Source: Roseiarcus sp963709655
Lineage (GTDB): Bacteria > Pseudomonadota > Alphaproteobacteria > Rhizobiales > Beijerinckiaceae
Length of the DNA: 64,000 nucleotides
Assembly: GCA_963709655.1 (NCBI GenBank)
Contig: CAVPXF010000004.1
Coordinates: 434,001-498,000, forward strand
Direction: 5' to 3'
The first letter of the stretch is position 1, and each line of letters starts with the position of its first letter. A program made the translations under genes and the position numbers. Of the stretch, positions 26,574 to 36,289 are shown one piece after another. The notes beneath the pieces are model-generated. The model was not told the DNA's origin. It made no database searches and saw only the letters and a list, made by a program, of their open reading frames with translations.

Positions 26574-28283
26574 ATGAGCGACGCCATCGCTTTTCTCAGC
26601 CGCGCGATCGAGCAGGGGCAGGGGCTCGCCAAGGCCGACATCGTGCTCAAGGGCGGACGGATCTTCGATCTCGTCAGCGGCGAACTGATCGACGGCGACG
26701 TCGCGATCTGCAACGATCGGATCGTCGGCACGCTCGGCGAATATTCGGGCGTCAGAGAGATCGACGTCCGCGGCAAGATCGTCGTCCCCGGCTTCATCGA
26801 CACCCACTGCCATGTCGAATCGTCGCTGATCACGCCGCTCGAATTCGACCGCTGCGTGCTCGCCCACGGCGTCACCACCGCGATCTGCGATCCGCACGAG
26901 ATCGGCAACGTGCTCGGCCAGGCGGGCCTCAGATATTTCCTCGACGGCGCGATGGCGACGGCCATGGACCTCAGGGTGCAGCTTTCGAGCTGCGTGCCCG
27001 CGACCGACCTCGAGACCGCCGGCGCGCGGCTCGAGGTCGGCGACCTCATCGAACTCGCCGACCATCCGAAGGTGCTCGGGCTCGCCGAATTCATGAATTT
27101 TCCGGGACTGCTCGCGCGCGATCCGGCCTGCCTCGCCAAGCTCGCCGCCTTTCAGACCCGGCCGATCGACGGCCACAGCCCGCTGCTCGGCGGCTACCGG
27201 CTGAACGGCTATCTTAGCGCCGGCGTCCGCACCGACCACGAGGTGACGAACCTGCCCGAGGGCCGCGAGAAGCTCGCGAAGGGCATGGCGGTGCTGATCC
27301 GCGAGGGCTCGGTGTGCAAGGACCTGCATGCGCTCGCGCCCCTGATCACCGAGCGCAATTCGCCGTTCATCGCCTTCTGCACCGACGACCGCAATCCGCT
27401 CGACATCGCCGAGGAGGGCCATCTCGACTTCCTGATCCGCACCGCGATCCGGCTCGGCGCGCCGCCGCTCGCGGCCTATCGCGCCGCGTCCATATCGGCC
27501 GCGCGCATCTTCGGCTTACGCGACCGCGGACTGGTCGCGCCCGGCTGGCGCGCCGACCTCGTCGTCGTCGACGATCTCGATTCCTGCGCGGTCTCGACGG
27601 TGCTGGCGGCCGGCCGCGTCGTCGACGACGCGCTGTTCGCCGCGCGCGGCGATCTGGCGCCGGTCGGGCGCGACAGCATCAAGGCCCGGCGGGTCGAGCC
27701 GCAGGATTTCGTCGCCCGCGGGCAGGGGCCCTCGACCCAGGCGATCGGCGTCGTTCCGGGCAAGATCATCACCGAGCGGGTCCCGGTGACGCTGCCGTTC
27801 CGCAACGGCGAGCGCGACGTCGACCTCGATCAGGACGTGGTCAAGGTGGCGGTCATCGCCCGGCACGGGGTCAACGACAATCACGCGACCGCCTTCGTCA
27901 AAGGCTTCGGCATGAAGCGGGGCGCGATCGCCTCGTCGGTCGGGCACGACAGCCACAACCTCTGCGTCGTCGGGACCAATACGACCGACATGGCCGCGGC
28001 GGTGAACCGGCTGCGGGAGATCGAGGGCGGCTTTGCGGTGGCCGAGGGGGGCAGGGTGGTCGCGGAACTGCCGCTCGCGGTCGCGGGCCTGATGAGCCTG
28101 TCGAGCTTCGAGGACGTGCGCGAACGGCTGATCCCGCTGCGCGCCGCCGCCAAGGGCCTCGGCGTCACGCTGGCCGAGCCGTTCCTCCAGGTCGCCTTCC
28201 TGCCGCTGCCGGTGATCCCGCACTTGAAGATCACCGACCGGGGTCTCGTGGACGTGGACCGGATGGAGTTCGTACGGGACTGA
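26574..28283 (+). CDS. ade: Adenine deaminase
   Basis: A 569-residue amidohydrolase converting adenine to hypoxanthine in purine salvage. It shows GFIDTHCHVESSLITPLEFD (metal-binding HxH), TTAICDPHEIGNVLG, the SPFIAFCTDDRNP active-site segment, and the C-terminal adenine-deaminase domain (GVNDNHATAFVKGFGMKRGA, SSVGHDSHNLCVVG). ATG 26574 follows GAGGAG at a good distance; the frame is open further left but that part is resolvase debris. Full length. Confidence 0.94.
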   Translation: MSDAIAFLSRAIEQGQGLAKADIVLKGGRIFDLVSGELIDGDVAICNDRIVGTLGEYSGVREIDVRGKIVVPGFIDTHCHVESSLITPLEFDRCVLAHGVTTAICDPHEIGNVLGQAGLRYFLDGAMATAMDLRVQLSSCVPATDLETAGARLEVGDLIELADHPKVLGLAEFMNFPGLLARDPACLAKLAAFQTRPIDGHSPLLGGYRLNGYLSAGVRTDHEVTNLPEGREKLAKGMAVLIREGSVCKDLHALAPLITERNSPFIAFCTDDRNPLDIAEEGHLDFLIRTAIRLGAPPLAAYRAASISAARIFGLRDRGLVAPGWRADLVVVDDLDSCAVSTVLAAGRVVDDALFAARGDLAPVGRDSIKARRVEPQDFVARGQGPSTQAIGVVPGKIITERVPVTLPFRNGERDVDLDQDVVKVAVIARHGVNDNHATAFVKGFGMKRGAIASSVGHDSHNLCVVGTNTTDMAAAVNRLREIEGGFAVAEGGRVVAELPLAVAGLMSLSSFEDVRERLIPLRAAAKGLGVTLAEPFLQVAFLPLPVIPHLKITDRGLVDVDRMEFVRD

Positions 28284-28374
28284 GCGCGGAGCGCTCGCGT
28301 CAAGGCCTCGTCGCCGTCGCCATCGGGGACCTCTAGAGCATGATGCGATAGGGTTGCGCCCGCCTACCCTCACC

Positions 28375-28530
28375 CTGCCGCCAGAGCCCGTCGAAAGACG
28401 GGCGTCCTCCCGAACGCCCTATGGCGGCTTCCCTCTCCCGATAGCCCGTCGAGAGACGGGCGTCCTATGGGGAGAGGGGCGGCGGCCCTTCCCCCTCGGG
28501 GGGAAGGTGGCGCGAAGCGCCGGATGAGGG
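28375..28530. repeat. REP-like palindromic repeats
   Basis: Two near-identical copies of GCCCGTCGAAAGACGGGCGT (a stem of GCCCGTC/GACGGGC) occur about 57 bp apart. They are followed by TTCCCCCTCGGGGGGAAGG, a second stem. Such clusters between convergent genes are typical intergenic mosaic repeats; here they separate ade from the chemoreceptor. Confidence 0.7.
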
Positions 28531-28554
28531 TTCTTGGCGCGATTCGATCAGAAT

Positions 28555-30561
28555 TCATCGCGCTCTAGAACTCGCGCCAGTCGTCAGCCTCGGCCACGCT
28601 CTCCGCTCCGCCGCCCGCGGCTGCGCGCCTGCCGGCTCTCGGGCGAGCCGCGGAAGCCGGTTCGGCCTTCGCGGGACGGCCTGCGGCGCCTCGGTCCTGA
28701 CCCGCCGGGGCAAGTCGTCCTGCGAAACCTTCGACACCGCGAACTGGTCGATCAGCCGGGCGAGCTGCTCGCCCTCCGTGGCGAGCGATTGGCTGGCCGC
28801 GGTCGCTTCCTCCGCCATCGACGCGTTCTGCTGAGTCATTTGATCCATCTCGGTGATCGCGGAGCTGACCTCGGCGAGCCCAGTCGCCTGAGCTTGCGCG
28901 TCGGCCGCAATCGACGAGACGGCGCTGTCGATCGCAGCGACGCTGCTCTCGATCAGCGACAGGGATTTGGCGCTGTCGGCGACAAGCGTCACGCCGTCCT
29001 TGACCTCCTGATGCAACTCGGCGACGAGGCCCTTGATCTCCTTGGCGGCGTCTGCGGCCCGCTGCGCCAGCGCGCGCACTTCCGCCGCCACCACGGCGAA
29101 CCCGCGCCCCGAATCGCCGGCGCGCGCCGCCTCGACCCCGGCGTTGAGCGCCAGCAAATTGGTCTGGAACGCGATCTCGTCGATGGCGCCGCTGATTTCG
29201 CCGATCTTGCGCGACGATCCTTCGATCCGCTTCATCGCGTCGGCCGCATTGCGCACCGTCTCCATTCCTTTGGCGGAGATATTTCGCGCGGTCGCGACGG
29301 CCGCGCTCGCCTCGCGCGCGCCCTCGGCCGTCTTCGTCACCCGCGACGTGATCTCGTTCAGCGCCGCCGCAAATTCCTCGAGGCTCGAAGCCTGATGCTC
29401 GGTCCGCCTCGACAGGTCGTTCGCCGCGGACGCGATTTCGAGCGTTCCCTTGCCGACCGCCTTCGCCGAACCCGCGACGCTGGCGAACGCCTGCTCGAAC
29501 TGCTCGAACGCAAAGTTGAGATCGGCCCGAAGCGGCTCGTATGTGTCCGCCAGGCGATCGGTCACGCGGAATGCGAGGTTTTTCTCCGCGAGTTTCGAGA
29601 CGGCGGCCCCGAGCCTCTGGATCGCGGTGTCGCGTTCGGCGGCCGCGGTCGCCTGTTGCCGGGCGTTCGCCTCGCGCTCCGCGGCGGCGGCGGCGCGCGC
29701 CTCGGCCGCCTCCGCTTCTATCCGCTTAGCCTCAATCGCATGGTCCTTGAAGACCTGCACGGCCGAGGCCATTCGCCCGACTTCGTCGCGCCGCCCGCGG
29801 TTCTCGATCTCGATTCCGAGGTTCCCACTGGCCAGGCGCCCCATTCGGTCGGCAAGCCGCGATAGCGGCAGGGCGATCTTCCGGGAGGTGATCCAGATCG
29901 ACAAGACGCCGGCCATCAGGGTCGCCGCGAACCCGACCGTCGCCAGCAAAAGGAGGGCGAAACGCCCCCTCGCCTGAAGGTCCTTGGTCATCAATTCGTT
30001 CTCCGCGATCAGGTCGTTGATGATCGCGGACATATCGTTGACCAGCGCTGTCGAGGCGTTGTCGACGTGGTAAAGCGCGCGGGCGCCCTCGGCCAGTTTG
30101 TCGAGGTCCTCGGGCTTGGTGTCCCGGCCGTTGCCGACCCCAGAACCGTTCAGGCCAATATCCAACGGAGATTTCGCGCCCTCGACGATCTCGTCGAACT
30201 GCTTGGCAAACTGGGAAATCTGAGGCGCGTGGCTCGGGAGGAGACGCGCGGCCTCGGCCAGGAGGTCGTTGGTCCGGGTGCGCGCATCGTCGAAGGTTTT
30301 CTTTTCCTTGTCGTTCTGCCCGAAATCCGTGCCATCGTAGATCAGCGACTGGAAGACGGTGAGCTTCAGACGGTTGACCTCGCGCGCGGCCGTCAGGATC
30401 GCCACCAGCCCACGGTCCTGCCGGCCGATCATGTCGTTTGCGGCGGCGGTGAAGGACGACGTCTGGGCGCCGGTGATGACCAGGATCGCCACCACCGTGA
30501 GGGCCATGACGACGACCGGGATCAAGGCCTTCGTTCGAATCGAGAGATGGTCCAGGAACAT
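28555..30561 (-). CDS. Methyl-accepting chemotaxis protein
   Basis: A 668-residue transducer. TM1 (LIPVVVMALTVVAILVITG) and TM2 (FALLLLATVGFAATLMAGVL) bracket a helical-bundle sensor domain. A HAMP linker (IALPLSRLADRMGRLASGN) and the signalling hairpin (EIAFQTNLLALNAGVEAARA) follow. The sensor has no recognised ligand motif. The C-terminal 50 residues are Arg/Pro-rich and no methyltransferase tether is evident. No che genes are near. Confidence 0.92.
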   Translation of the reverse strand: MFLDHLSIRTKALIPVVVMALTVVAILVITGAQTSSFTAAANDMIGRQDRGLVAILTAAREVNRLKLTVFQSLIYDGTDFGQNDKEKKTFDDARTRTNDLLAEAARLLPSHAPQISQFAKQFDEIVEGAKSPLDIGLNGSGVGNGRDTKPEDLDKLAEGARALYHVDNASTALVNDMSAIINDLIAENELMTKDLQARGRFALLLLATVGFAATLMAGVLSIWITSRKIALPLSRLADRMGRLASGNLGIEIENRGRRDEVGRMASAVQVFKDHAIEAKRIEAEAAEARAAAAAEREANARQQATAAAERDTAIQRLGAAVSKLAEKNLAFRVTDRLADTYEPLRADLNFAFEQFEQAFASVAGSAKAVGKGTLEIASAANDLSRRTEHQASSLEEFAAALNEITSRVTKTAEGAREASAAVATARNISAKGMETVRNAADAMKRIEGSSRKIGEISGAIDEIAFQTNLLALNAGVEAARAGDSGRGFAVVAAEVRALAQRAADAAKEIKGLVAELHQEVKDGVTLVADSAKSLSLIESSVAAIDSAVSSIAADAQAQATGLAEVSSAITEMDQMTQQNASMAEEATAASQSLATEGEQLARLIDQFAVSKVSQDDLPRRVRTEAPQAVPRRPNRLPRLAREPAGAQPRAAERRAWPRLTTGASSRAR

Positions 30562-30834
30562 GGCGGAGCCTCGCGCCCGCCGCGGCGTGGAGGGGCGGCG
30601 CTTCGAATGGGAGGGGACAGCCCGTCGGCGGGGCGCGTGCGCGGCGTCATGCCTGGGCCGGGGGAAACCCGGCCCGCACGCGAGATTTAATAATCGACAG
30701 GCGTTAAAGACCGCTTAGGGAGGCTGGTCCTGGCGGGAACCCGTGACGAGGGCGCGGCGTTCAGTCGGGGACGGGACAAGGCCGAGGGGCCGCGTCCGCG
30801 GCCTCCGGACGCCTGGGTCCGCCGCGACGACCCG
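30562..30834. other. Upstream region of the chemoreceptor and the DUF3072 gene
   Basis: Divergent promoters must lie here. The DUF3072 frame remains open leftwards without a recognised start (see that entry). No other gene or repeat is seen. Confidence 0.35.
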
Positions 30835-31122
30835 ATGACCGGGGCGCAGGCCTCTTCTGTCAAGACGCTTTCGGAACAGGCGCACGACCCTGGCGCCTAT
30901 GCGCCCGACCTGACCAAAGCCGAGGCGAGCAAGCGGATCGACGCCCTCAAGCGCCAAATCCGGGAACGCGGCGGCCGGGCAGGCGGCGGGTATGGCTTGC
31001 CGGTCCCTTCTCGCCGCGAAAGGGCGTCGAAACACGCCCGCCTCTCGACCGGCTATGCCTCTCCCCGCGCTGCGGCATCGTTAATCGCGGTTTTCCTTCA
31101 TGACATCAAAGAGATAATCTAG
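30835..31122 (+). CDS. DUF3072-like small protein
   Basis: The core MTGAQASSVKTLSEQAHDPG, then PDLTKAEASKRIDALKRQI, matches the small DUF3072 family. Family members normally carry a DDW..GDEPMTGAQ lead-in. The same frame upstream of ATG 30835 reads PDAWVRRDDPMTGAQ, so the true start is probably further left, or the 5' end is shifted. The 40-residue C-terminal extension beyond RERGG is unusual for the family. Function unknown. Confidence 0.6.
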   Translation: MTGAQASSVKTLSEQAHDPGAYAPDLTKAEASKRIDALKRQIRERGGRAGGGYGLPVPSRRERASKHARLSTGYASPRAAASLIAVFLHDIKEII

Positions 31123-31128
31123 GCGACG

Positions 31129-31203
31129 AAACAATTTCTTTCCGTAAAACAAAATCCAGGCTACAATCGGGGAATTGACCTCTCAGCCGCCAGGAGCGCG
31201 AAC
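31129..31203 (+). promoter_or_regulatory. Conserved upstream element shared with the 41.1-kb paralogue
   Basis: AAACAATTTCTTTCCG stands 75 nt before this start. AAACAAATTCTTTCCG stands 70 nt before the paralogous gene at 41108. Both leaders also share CAGGAGCGC as ribosome site. The conservation suggests a common promoter or operator kept since duplication. Confidence 0.6.
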
Positions 31204-31704
31204 ATGACCGACACCCCCGAAACCTCTACCGCTTTCGATCGCGCGCGCTTGCGGCGACAGAAGCGGCGGGCGGCCAAGCGCGAGATGCGCGAAACCTGTT
31301 TTCAGGCGCTGGCCGACGGGTTCACCCAGGAGCAGATCGCCCAGGCGCGCGGCGTGAGCGTGGCCACGGTTCGGCGCGAGATCGACCGCGCCATCGCCGC
31401 GCGGCAAGTGCGGGGGGTCGAGGCGCACGTCCGCCTGCAGATCGCGCGCGCCACCAAGGCGCTGGCGCTGCTCGACATCCGCATCAGCGCCGGCGAGACG
31501 GCGGCGGTCGGACCGTATCTGAAGACGCTCGCCGCGCTCGACCGCTACCATGGGCTCGACGCGGCTTTCGGTCCGCCCGTCGCGGAACTCGCCCGGCGCG
31601 GGCCGCTTCCGCTGCCTCCGCCGCCGCTCGCTCTCACCCACGCCGCCGCGGCGTCGGCGCCGCCCCTGACGGAGATGGCGGACGCCGGCTGCGACGACGC
31701 CTGA
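31204..31704 (+). CDS. HTH protein, member of a local three-protein family
   Basis: A 166-residue protein. The N-terminal basic part leads into an HTH (CFQALADGFTQEQIAQARGV, SVATVRREIDRAI). A helical module follows (HVRLQIARATKALALLDIRI, AAVGPYLKTLAALDRYHG), then a proline/alanine tail (LPLPPPPLALTHAAA). It is clearly paralogous to the protein at 40425-41108 over HTH, module and tail, and its module also resembles part of the 3.6-kb protein. A DNA-binding role is likely; the target is unknown. It ends convergent with the Crp/Fnr gene. Confidence 0.75.
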   Translation: MTDTPETSTAFDRARLRRQKRRAAKREMRETCFQALADGFTQEQIAQARGVSVATVRREIDRAIAARQVRGVEAHVRLQIARATKALALLDIRISAGETAAVGPYLKTLAALDRYHGLDAAFGPPVAELARRGPLPLPPPPLALTHAAAASAPPLTEMADAGCDDA

Positions 31705-31926
31705 ACCGGCGCCTTTCGCCGCGATATCGCTCAGGCATCAGGTGAGCTATCGTGCATAAACAATTGAAATTGTTGCATCCGTGATCGTCACGGTCCAGTC
31801 ACAATATGGCGTAAATGCGGCAAACAGCCCGCGAGGGCGGAGCGCGATTCACAATCTTGAGCCTAACGTCATGAAATCATTGGCTCGATCGCCAAAACCG
31901 GCGCCGACGCGGCGGCCTTCGCGGCG

Positions 31927-32616
31927 TCAGCCGCTGTCGGCCGCCTGGATTTGAGCGCTCAGCCGCAGGACGTCGTTGATGACGATCGCGCCCCGGCGGC
32001 GCTCGATCAGGCCGCTGCGCTCCATAGCGTTGATCTCGCGCGACACCGTCTCCCGACGGGTATTGATGCGGGCGGCGAGCTCGGACTGATTTGGGGGCGT
32101 CACGATAATCGCCCGTTTGGGATTGTCGCGGTCCTGCCGTGCAAGCCGGAGTAGCTCCGCATGGACCCGGGAGCGCACGTTGAGCGAGCCCAGCTCGTGG
32201 ACCCGGCCGGACATGAGCCGGAGGCGGTCGATCAGTGTCCGGACGACGGCCTCGCAGAGCGGGCGGTGGGTGAACATCGTCTCGACGAACACGGGAGCAG
32301 GCATTTTCGCCACCACGGAATCGACGATCGCGAACACGCTGGCGGCCCGCGGCTTGCCGTCGATCGCCGCCAACTCGCCGAAGAACGAGCCGACGTTCAT
32401 GTCGTTGAAGATCAGATCCTGGCGCGCGGTGTTGTAGACCGCCCTGAGCTGCCCGGACATGATGAAATAGACGTCACGGTCGTTGGCCGACTGGTCGACG
32501 ATCCAGGCGCCGGCGGTCGTGCGCAGCCAGATGCATTGCCGATCGAGAGTCCGGCACGCTTCCGCATCGAGTGTCCGGAAATAAGGATGCACCGACAGCG
32601 TGCTGGGGACCAACAT
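31927..32616 (-). CDS. Crp/Fnr-family transcription regulator
   Basis: A 229-residue regulator. The N-terminal cyclic-nucleotide-binding beta-roll includes DVYFIMSGQLRAVY and GSFFGELAAIDGKPRAASVF. The last carries Glu and Arg at the places used for cAMP contact. A winged HTH ends it (TPPNQSELAARINTRRETVS, REINAMERSGLIERRRG). No Fnr-type cysteines are seen at the N-terminus, so an oxygen-sensing cluster is unlikely. Two CRP-type palindromes upstream suggest autoregulation. Confidence 0.88.
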   Translation of the reverse strand: MLVPSTLSVHPYFRTLDAEACRTLDRQCIWLRTTAGAWIVDQSANDRDVYFIMSGQLRAVYNTARQDLIFNDMNVGSFFGELAAIDGKPRAASVFAIVDSVVAKMPAPVFVETMFTHRPLCEAVVRTLIDRLRLMSGRVHELGSLNVRSRVHAELLRLARQDRDNPKRAIIVTPPNQSELAARINTRRETVSREINAMERSGLIERRRGAIVINDVLRLSAQIQAADSG

Positions 32617-32800
32617 CTTTTTCCGCCCGAGGCCACGGACGGACCGTGGACGACCTTGGGCGCCGCGTCAAGCGCCGCGCATAACGCCAAAAGCCCCACC
32701 CGCTAATGCAGGTCGGGGGTTTGCCGATCGGGCCGGCGGCGCGCCCTCGTCGGCGGCCGCCTCGCGCCTCCAATCTTGCCCGACCAGGATCGCTCCTGAC

Positions 32801-32816
32801 TGTGACGCGGATCACA
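32801..32816. promoter_or_regulatory. CRP-type palindrome 1
   Basis: TGTGACGCGGATCACA is a perfect TGTGA-N6-TCACA site, 185 bp upstream of the Crp/Fnr-like start codon. It is the consensus for cAMP-CRP binding in proteobacteria. Confidence 0.65.
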
Positions 32817-32849
32817 CTCCAGGCTTCCGGTTGGAAATCGCCGCGGTGC

Positions 32850-32865
32850 TGTGAGGGGCCTCACA
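32850..32865. promoter_or_regulatory. CRP-type palindrome 2
   Basis: TGTGAGGGGCCTCACA is a second perfect TGTGA-N6-TCACA site, 49 bp from the first. A spacing of nearly five helical turns would place two dimers on one DNA face. Confidence 0.65.
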
Positions 32866-33074
32866 GCCGGTGGATCGTGAGTTGGGCTATGGTAGCATCT
32901 GAGGGCAGCCGGAGCGCTCCGGCCGTCCGATGGACAGCCGCCATGCGCCGCGTGAAGGGGGCGCGGTTCTGGCGGCGCCCCGCGCGGGGCCTCCCGCCGC
33001 GCAGGGAGAGGGCGCGGCGCCCGGGCCGTTTCCCGCGGGTTTGGGCGCCGCGCCCGTGCTCTCCGAGACGGGAT

Positions 33075-33365
33075 CTATCGGATATGGAATTCCATGTGGA
33101 TGCGCCCGTGGCGCCTTGCGGCCGCCGGGTAGCGCCACCTGGGCGTTGCCGCTTCGGCGGGCGCTCTGCCGACCCGGTCGCTGCCGTGCGCGCCATCCGC
33201 CGGCTCCGGCGAAACCGCAACGTCCTTGGCGCGCGGCCCGTGCGCGGCGAGGCACGCGTTATAGGCTAGCGGCTCCTCGATTTTGGCGCAGGCCGGATCC
33301 ACGTCCGCGCGCGCCCGCATCGGCAGGATCGCCGCCGCGACGGCAAGAATGAGCGCCGCGCGCAT
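33075..33365 (-). CDS. Small exported protein
   Basis: A 96-residue protein with a signal peptide (AALILAVAAAILPMRARA-D). The mature start VDPACAKIEEPLAYNACLAA has two cysteines 13 residues apart, suggesting a disulfide. The remainder is Arg/Pro-rich and low in complexity. It follows pheT closely (7 bp) on the same strand and may be co-transcribed. Function unknown. Confidence 0.6.
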   Translation of the reverse strand: MRAALILAVAAAILPMRARADVDPACAKIEEPLAYNACLAAHGPRAKDVAVSPEPADGAHGSDRVGRAPAEAATPRWRYPAAARRHGRIHMEFHIR

Positions 33366-33371
33366 CGCCCG

Positions 33372-35775
33372 CTAGGCCCTCAGCGCCGCGCCGGTCTTCT
33401 TGGCGACTTCAGCCACGATCCTGGCGACCGCCGCCTCGATCTCCGCGTCGGTCAGGGTGCGCTCGCGCGGCTGCAGGGTGACGGCGATCGCGATCGACTT
33501 CGTCCCCTCCGGCAGGCCCTTGCCCTGATAGACGTCGAAAACGTCGATGTTCGAAATAAGCGTCCGCTCGGCGCCCTGCGCGGCCTTGAGGACGTCGCCC
33601 GCGCGCACGCCCTCGGCGACGACGAAGGCGAGGTCGCGCTCGACCGGCATGAAATCCGACCGGTCGAGTTTCGGCTTGGCCTTGGTCGGCCTCGCCTTCG
33701 GGGCGGGAACCGCGTCGAGCACGATCTCGAAGGCGACGATCGGCCCATCGGCGTCGAGCGCCTCGCACACGCTCGGATGCAGTTGCCCGAACCAGCCGAC
33801 GACGAGCTTCGGCCCGAACTGCAGCGTGGCGGACCGGCCGGGGTGCAGGTAGGCGGGGCCGCCGGGCGCGACCTGGACCGCGTTGGCGACGCCGAGGGCC
33901 CCGAGCAGCGCCATCGCGTCCGCCTTGGCGTCGAAGGCGTCGACCGGGCCGCCGCCCCGCCAGCTGCGACCTTCCTGGCCCGCCTTGGCGAGGCCGCGCC
34001 GCACGCCCGCCGCCGCGACCCTCTGGTCCGCGTCGCCGGGGCCCAGAAAGATCTGGCCGACCTCGAACAGCGCTACGTCGGTGAGCGCCCGGCGCGCGTT
34101 GCGCTCCGCCGCGGCGACGAGGCCCGGGACGAGGCTCGGGCGCATGTCGGAAAGATCGGCGGCGATCGGATTGGCGAGCGCCAGCGCCGGCTGTCCCCCG
34201 CCGAACAATTCGGCCGCCGTGCGCGAAATGAACGACCAGGTCACCGCCTCTCTGAGGCCGAGCGAGGCGAGCGTGCGCTTGGCGAGGCGCGTGCGCTTCT
34301 GCAGGAGCGTCAGCACCGGCGCGGCGACGCCGTCGTCGAGCCGGGGCAGGGGCGCCGCCGGCGCCCGCTCGAGGCCGGCGATGCGGATGATCTCTTCGAC
34401 CACGTCGGCCTTGACCTGGACGTCCGGGCGCCACGAGGGGATCTGGACCCGGCCGTCCTCGACGCCGAAGCCGAGCCGGGCGAGGATCGCCTCGCCTTCG
34501 GCGCGCGGGACGTCGACGCCGATCAGGCGTCTGACCTCGCTGTAGGGGAAGGCGATCGCACGATACGGCGCGGAAGGGGCGCCGGCGACGACCATTCGCG
34601 ACGGCTCGCCGCCGCAGATCGTCAGCACGAGTTCGGTCGCCAGATCGCAGCCGGGCAGGCAGAAGTCGGGGTCCACGCCGCGCTCGAATCGATACCGGGC
34701 GTCCGTCACGATTCCGAGCTTGCGGCCGGTCTGGGCGATGTTGGTCGGGTCCCACAGCGCGCTCTCGATCAGCACGTCCCGCGTGCCTTCGTCGCAGCCC
34801 GAATGCTCGCCACCCATCACGCCCGCGATCAATTCGACGCCGTTTTCGTCGGCGATGACGACCATGCTCTCGTCGAGCGCGTAGGTCTTGCCGTCGAGAG
34901 CCAGCACCCTGTCGCCCGGGCGCGCCCGGCGAACCGTCAGGTCACCATGGACCTTGGCGAGGTCAAAGACGTGTAACGGACGGCCGCGGTCGAAGGTCAC
35001 ATAGTTGGTGATGTCCACGAGCGCGCTGATCGGCCGGAGCCCGATGGCGCGCAGGCGCTTCTGCATCCATTCGGGCGAAGGCCCGTTGGCGACGCCGCGC
35101 ACGAGCCTAAGTGCGAAGGCCGGGCAGAGATGCGCGTCGGCCGGCCCGAAATCGAGGCGAACCTTAGTCGGGCAATCGAAGGCGCCGTCAAACGTCCTGG
35201 GCTTCGGCGTCTTGAGCGTGCCGAGGCCGGCTGCGGCGAGATCGCGCGCGATCCCGGCCACGCCCGTCGCATCTGGGCGGTTGGGCGTCAGCGCCACGTC
35301 GATCACCGGATCGTCGAGCCCGGCGAAGCGCGCGTAAGCGACGCCGATCGGCGCGTCGTCCGGCAGCTCCATGACGCCGTCATGATCGTTGCTGAGCTCG
35401 AGCTCGGCGGCCGAGCACAGCATGCCGTTCGAACTCGACGCCGCGGATCACGCCCTTGCCGAGGGTGATGTCTTTCCCGGGGATGTAGGTCCCGACCGGC
35501 GAGAACACGCTCTTCATGCCGGTTCGCGCGTTGGGCGCGCCGCACACGACCTGCACCGGACCGGAACCCGCCTCGACCGTGCAGACCCTGAGCCGGTCGG
35601 CGTTGGGATGCTGTTTGGCCTCGACGACATAACCGACCACGAAGCCGGCGTATTTGGCGCCCGGGTCCTCGACGCCTTCGACCTCGAGGCCGATGCGGGT
35701 CAGCGTGTCGACGATCTCGGCGAGCGAGGCCTGCGTGTCGAGATGGTCCTTGAGCCAGGAGAGGGTGAATTTCAT
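33372..35775 (-). CDS. pheT: Phenylalanyl-tRNA synthetase beta subunit, one-base frameshift
   Basis: About 800 residues in two frames. Frame 1 (35775 to about 35433) gives the N-terminal tRNA-binding fold (GYVVEAKQHPNADRLRVC). Frame 2 (to 33372) continues SNGMLCSAAELELSNDHDGV through the B3/4, B5 and FDX-ACB domains. Removing one A from CGAACTCGAC (35432/35433) joins GVIRGVE to SNGMLCS exactly. PheT pairs with PheS as an essential alpha2-beta2 enzyme, so a genuine knockout is implausible; a sequencing error is the simplest reading. Confidence 0.92.
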
Positions 35776-36281
35776 TGGACTGGGATGGTTTTCCGGGTTC
35801 TCGGCACGAGCCGCGTCGCGAGCTTTAGCCGCACGTCGTCGTCAAGCCGATCGACGATCGCCACGGCCTCGGCCGCGAGCTCGACAAGTCGCAAAGCTTC
35901 CTGGCGGGTGAAGGAGGAATCGTTTGTTCCTGGCCGGTAGTCGGGCCGCGGCTCGGGATTGTAGTCCGCCCATTCGCGAACGCTCTGAAGATCCTTCAAC
36001 AGCGACCCGAGACGGTGCAATTCTGGCGTCGTCGCGAAGGAGGGTTGCCGCAGCGCCTTGGTGGTTGCGTAATGATCGAGCGCGCGAAAGACGGGCGTAT
36101 ACACGTCCCACGGCTGCCTCCGTCCGACCAGCCTGTCGGCGCACGCGGTGCAAAGCGCTTGAAACACCGCGTAATACGCGGTCGACACCGCGCGCCGCAA
36201 CGAAGCCGAACGCGGGCGACCCTTGTCGGTCGTCGCAAGCAGACGGGCGGCGTCGATCTGATGCTGGAATTGAAACAACAT
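35772..36281 (-). CDS. HEPN-domain-like protein between pheS and pheT
   Basis: A 169-residue helical protein of HEPN type: SLRRAVSTAYYAVFQALCTA, then LGSLLKDLQSVREWADYNPE, the family's typical REWADY segment. HEPN proteins are often RNases or toxins paired with an antitoxin. A canonical R-x4-6-H catalytic motif is not evident here. Its stop overlaps the pheT ATG (35772-35775), so pheT translation is coupled to it. The gene to its left on the mRNA is the 102-residue partner, 8 nt away. Confidence 0.7.
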   Translation of the reverse strand: MLFQFQHQIDAARLLATTDKGRPRSASLRRAVSTAYYAVFQALCTACADRLVGRRQPWDVYTPVFRALDHYATTKALRQPSFATTPELHRLGSLLKDLQSVREWADYNPEPRPDYRPGTNDSSFTRQEALRLVELAAEAVAIVDRLDDDVRLKLATRLVPRTRKTIPVQ

Positions 36282-36289
36282 GGCGGACC

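Noticed and set aside
31758..31775. AACAATTGAAATTGTT near-palindrome as an operator
   Set aside because: It lies between two convergent genes, downstream of both, where an operator is unlikely; at most part of a terminator.
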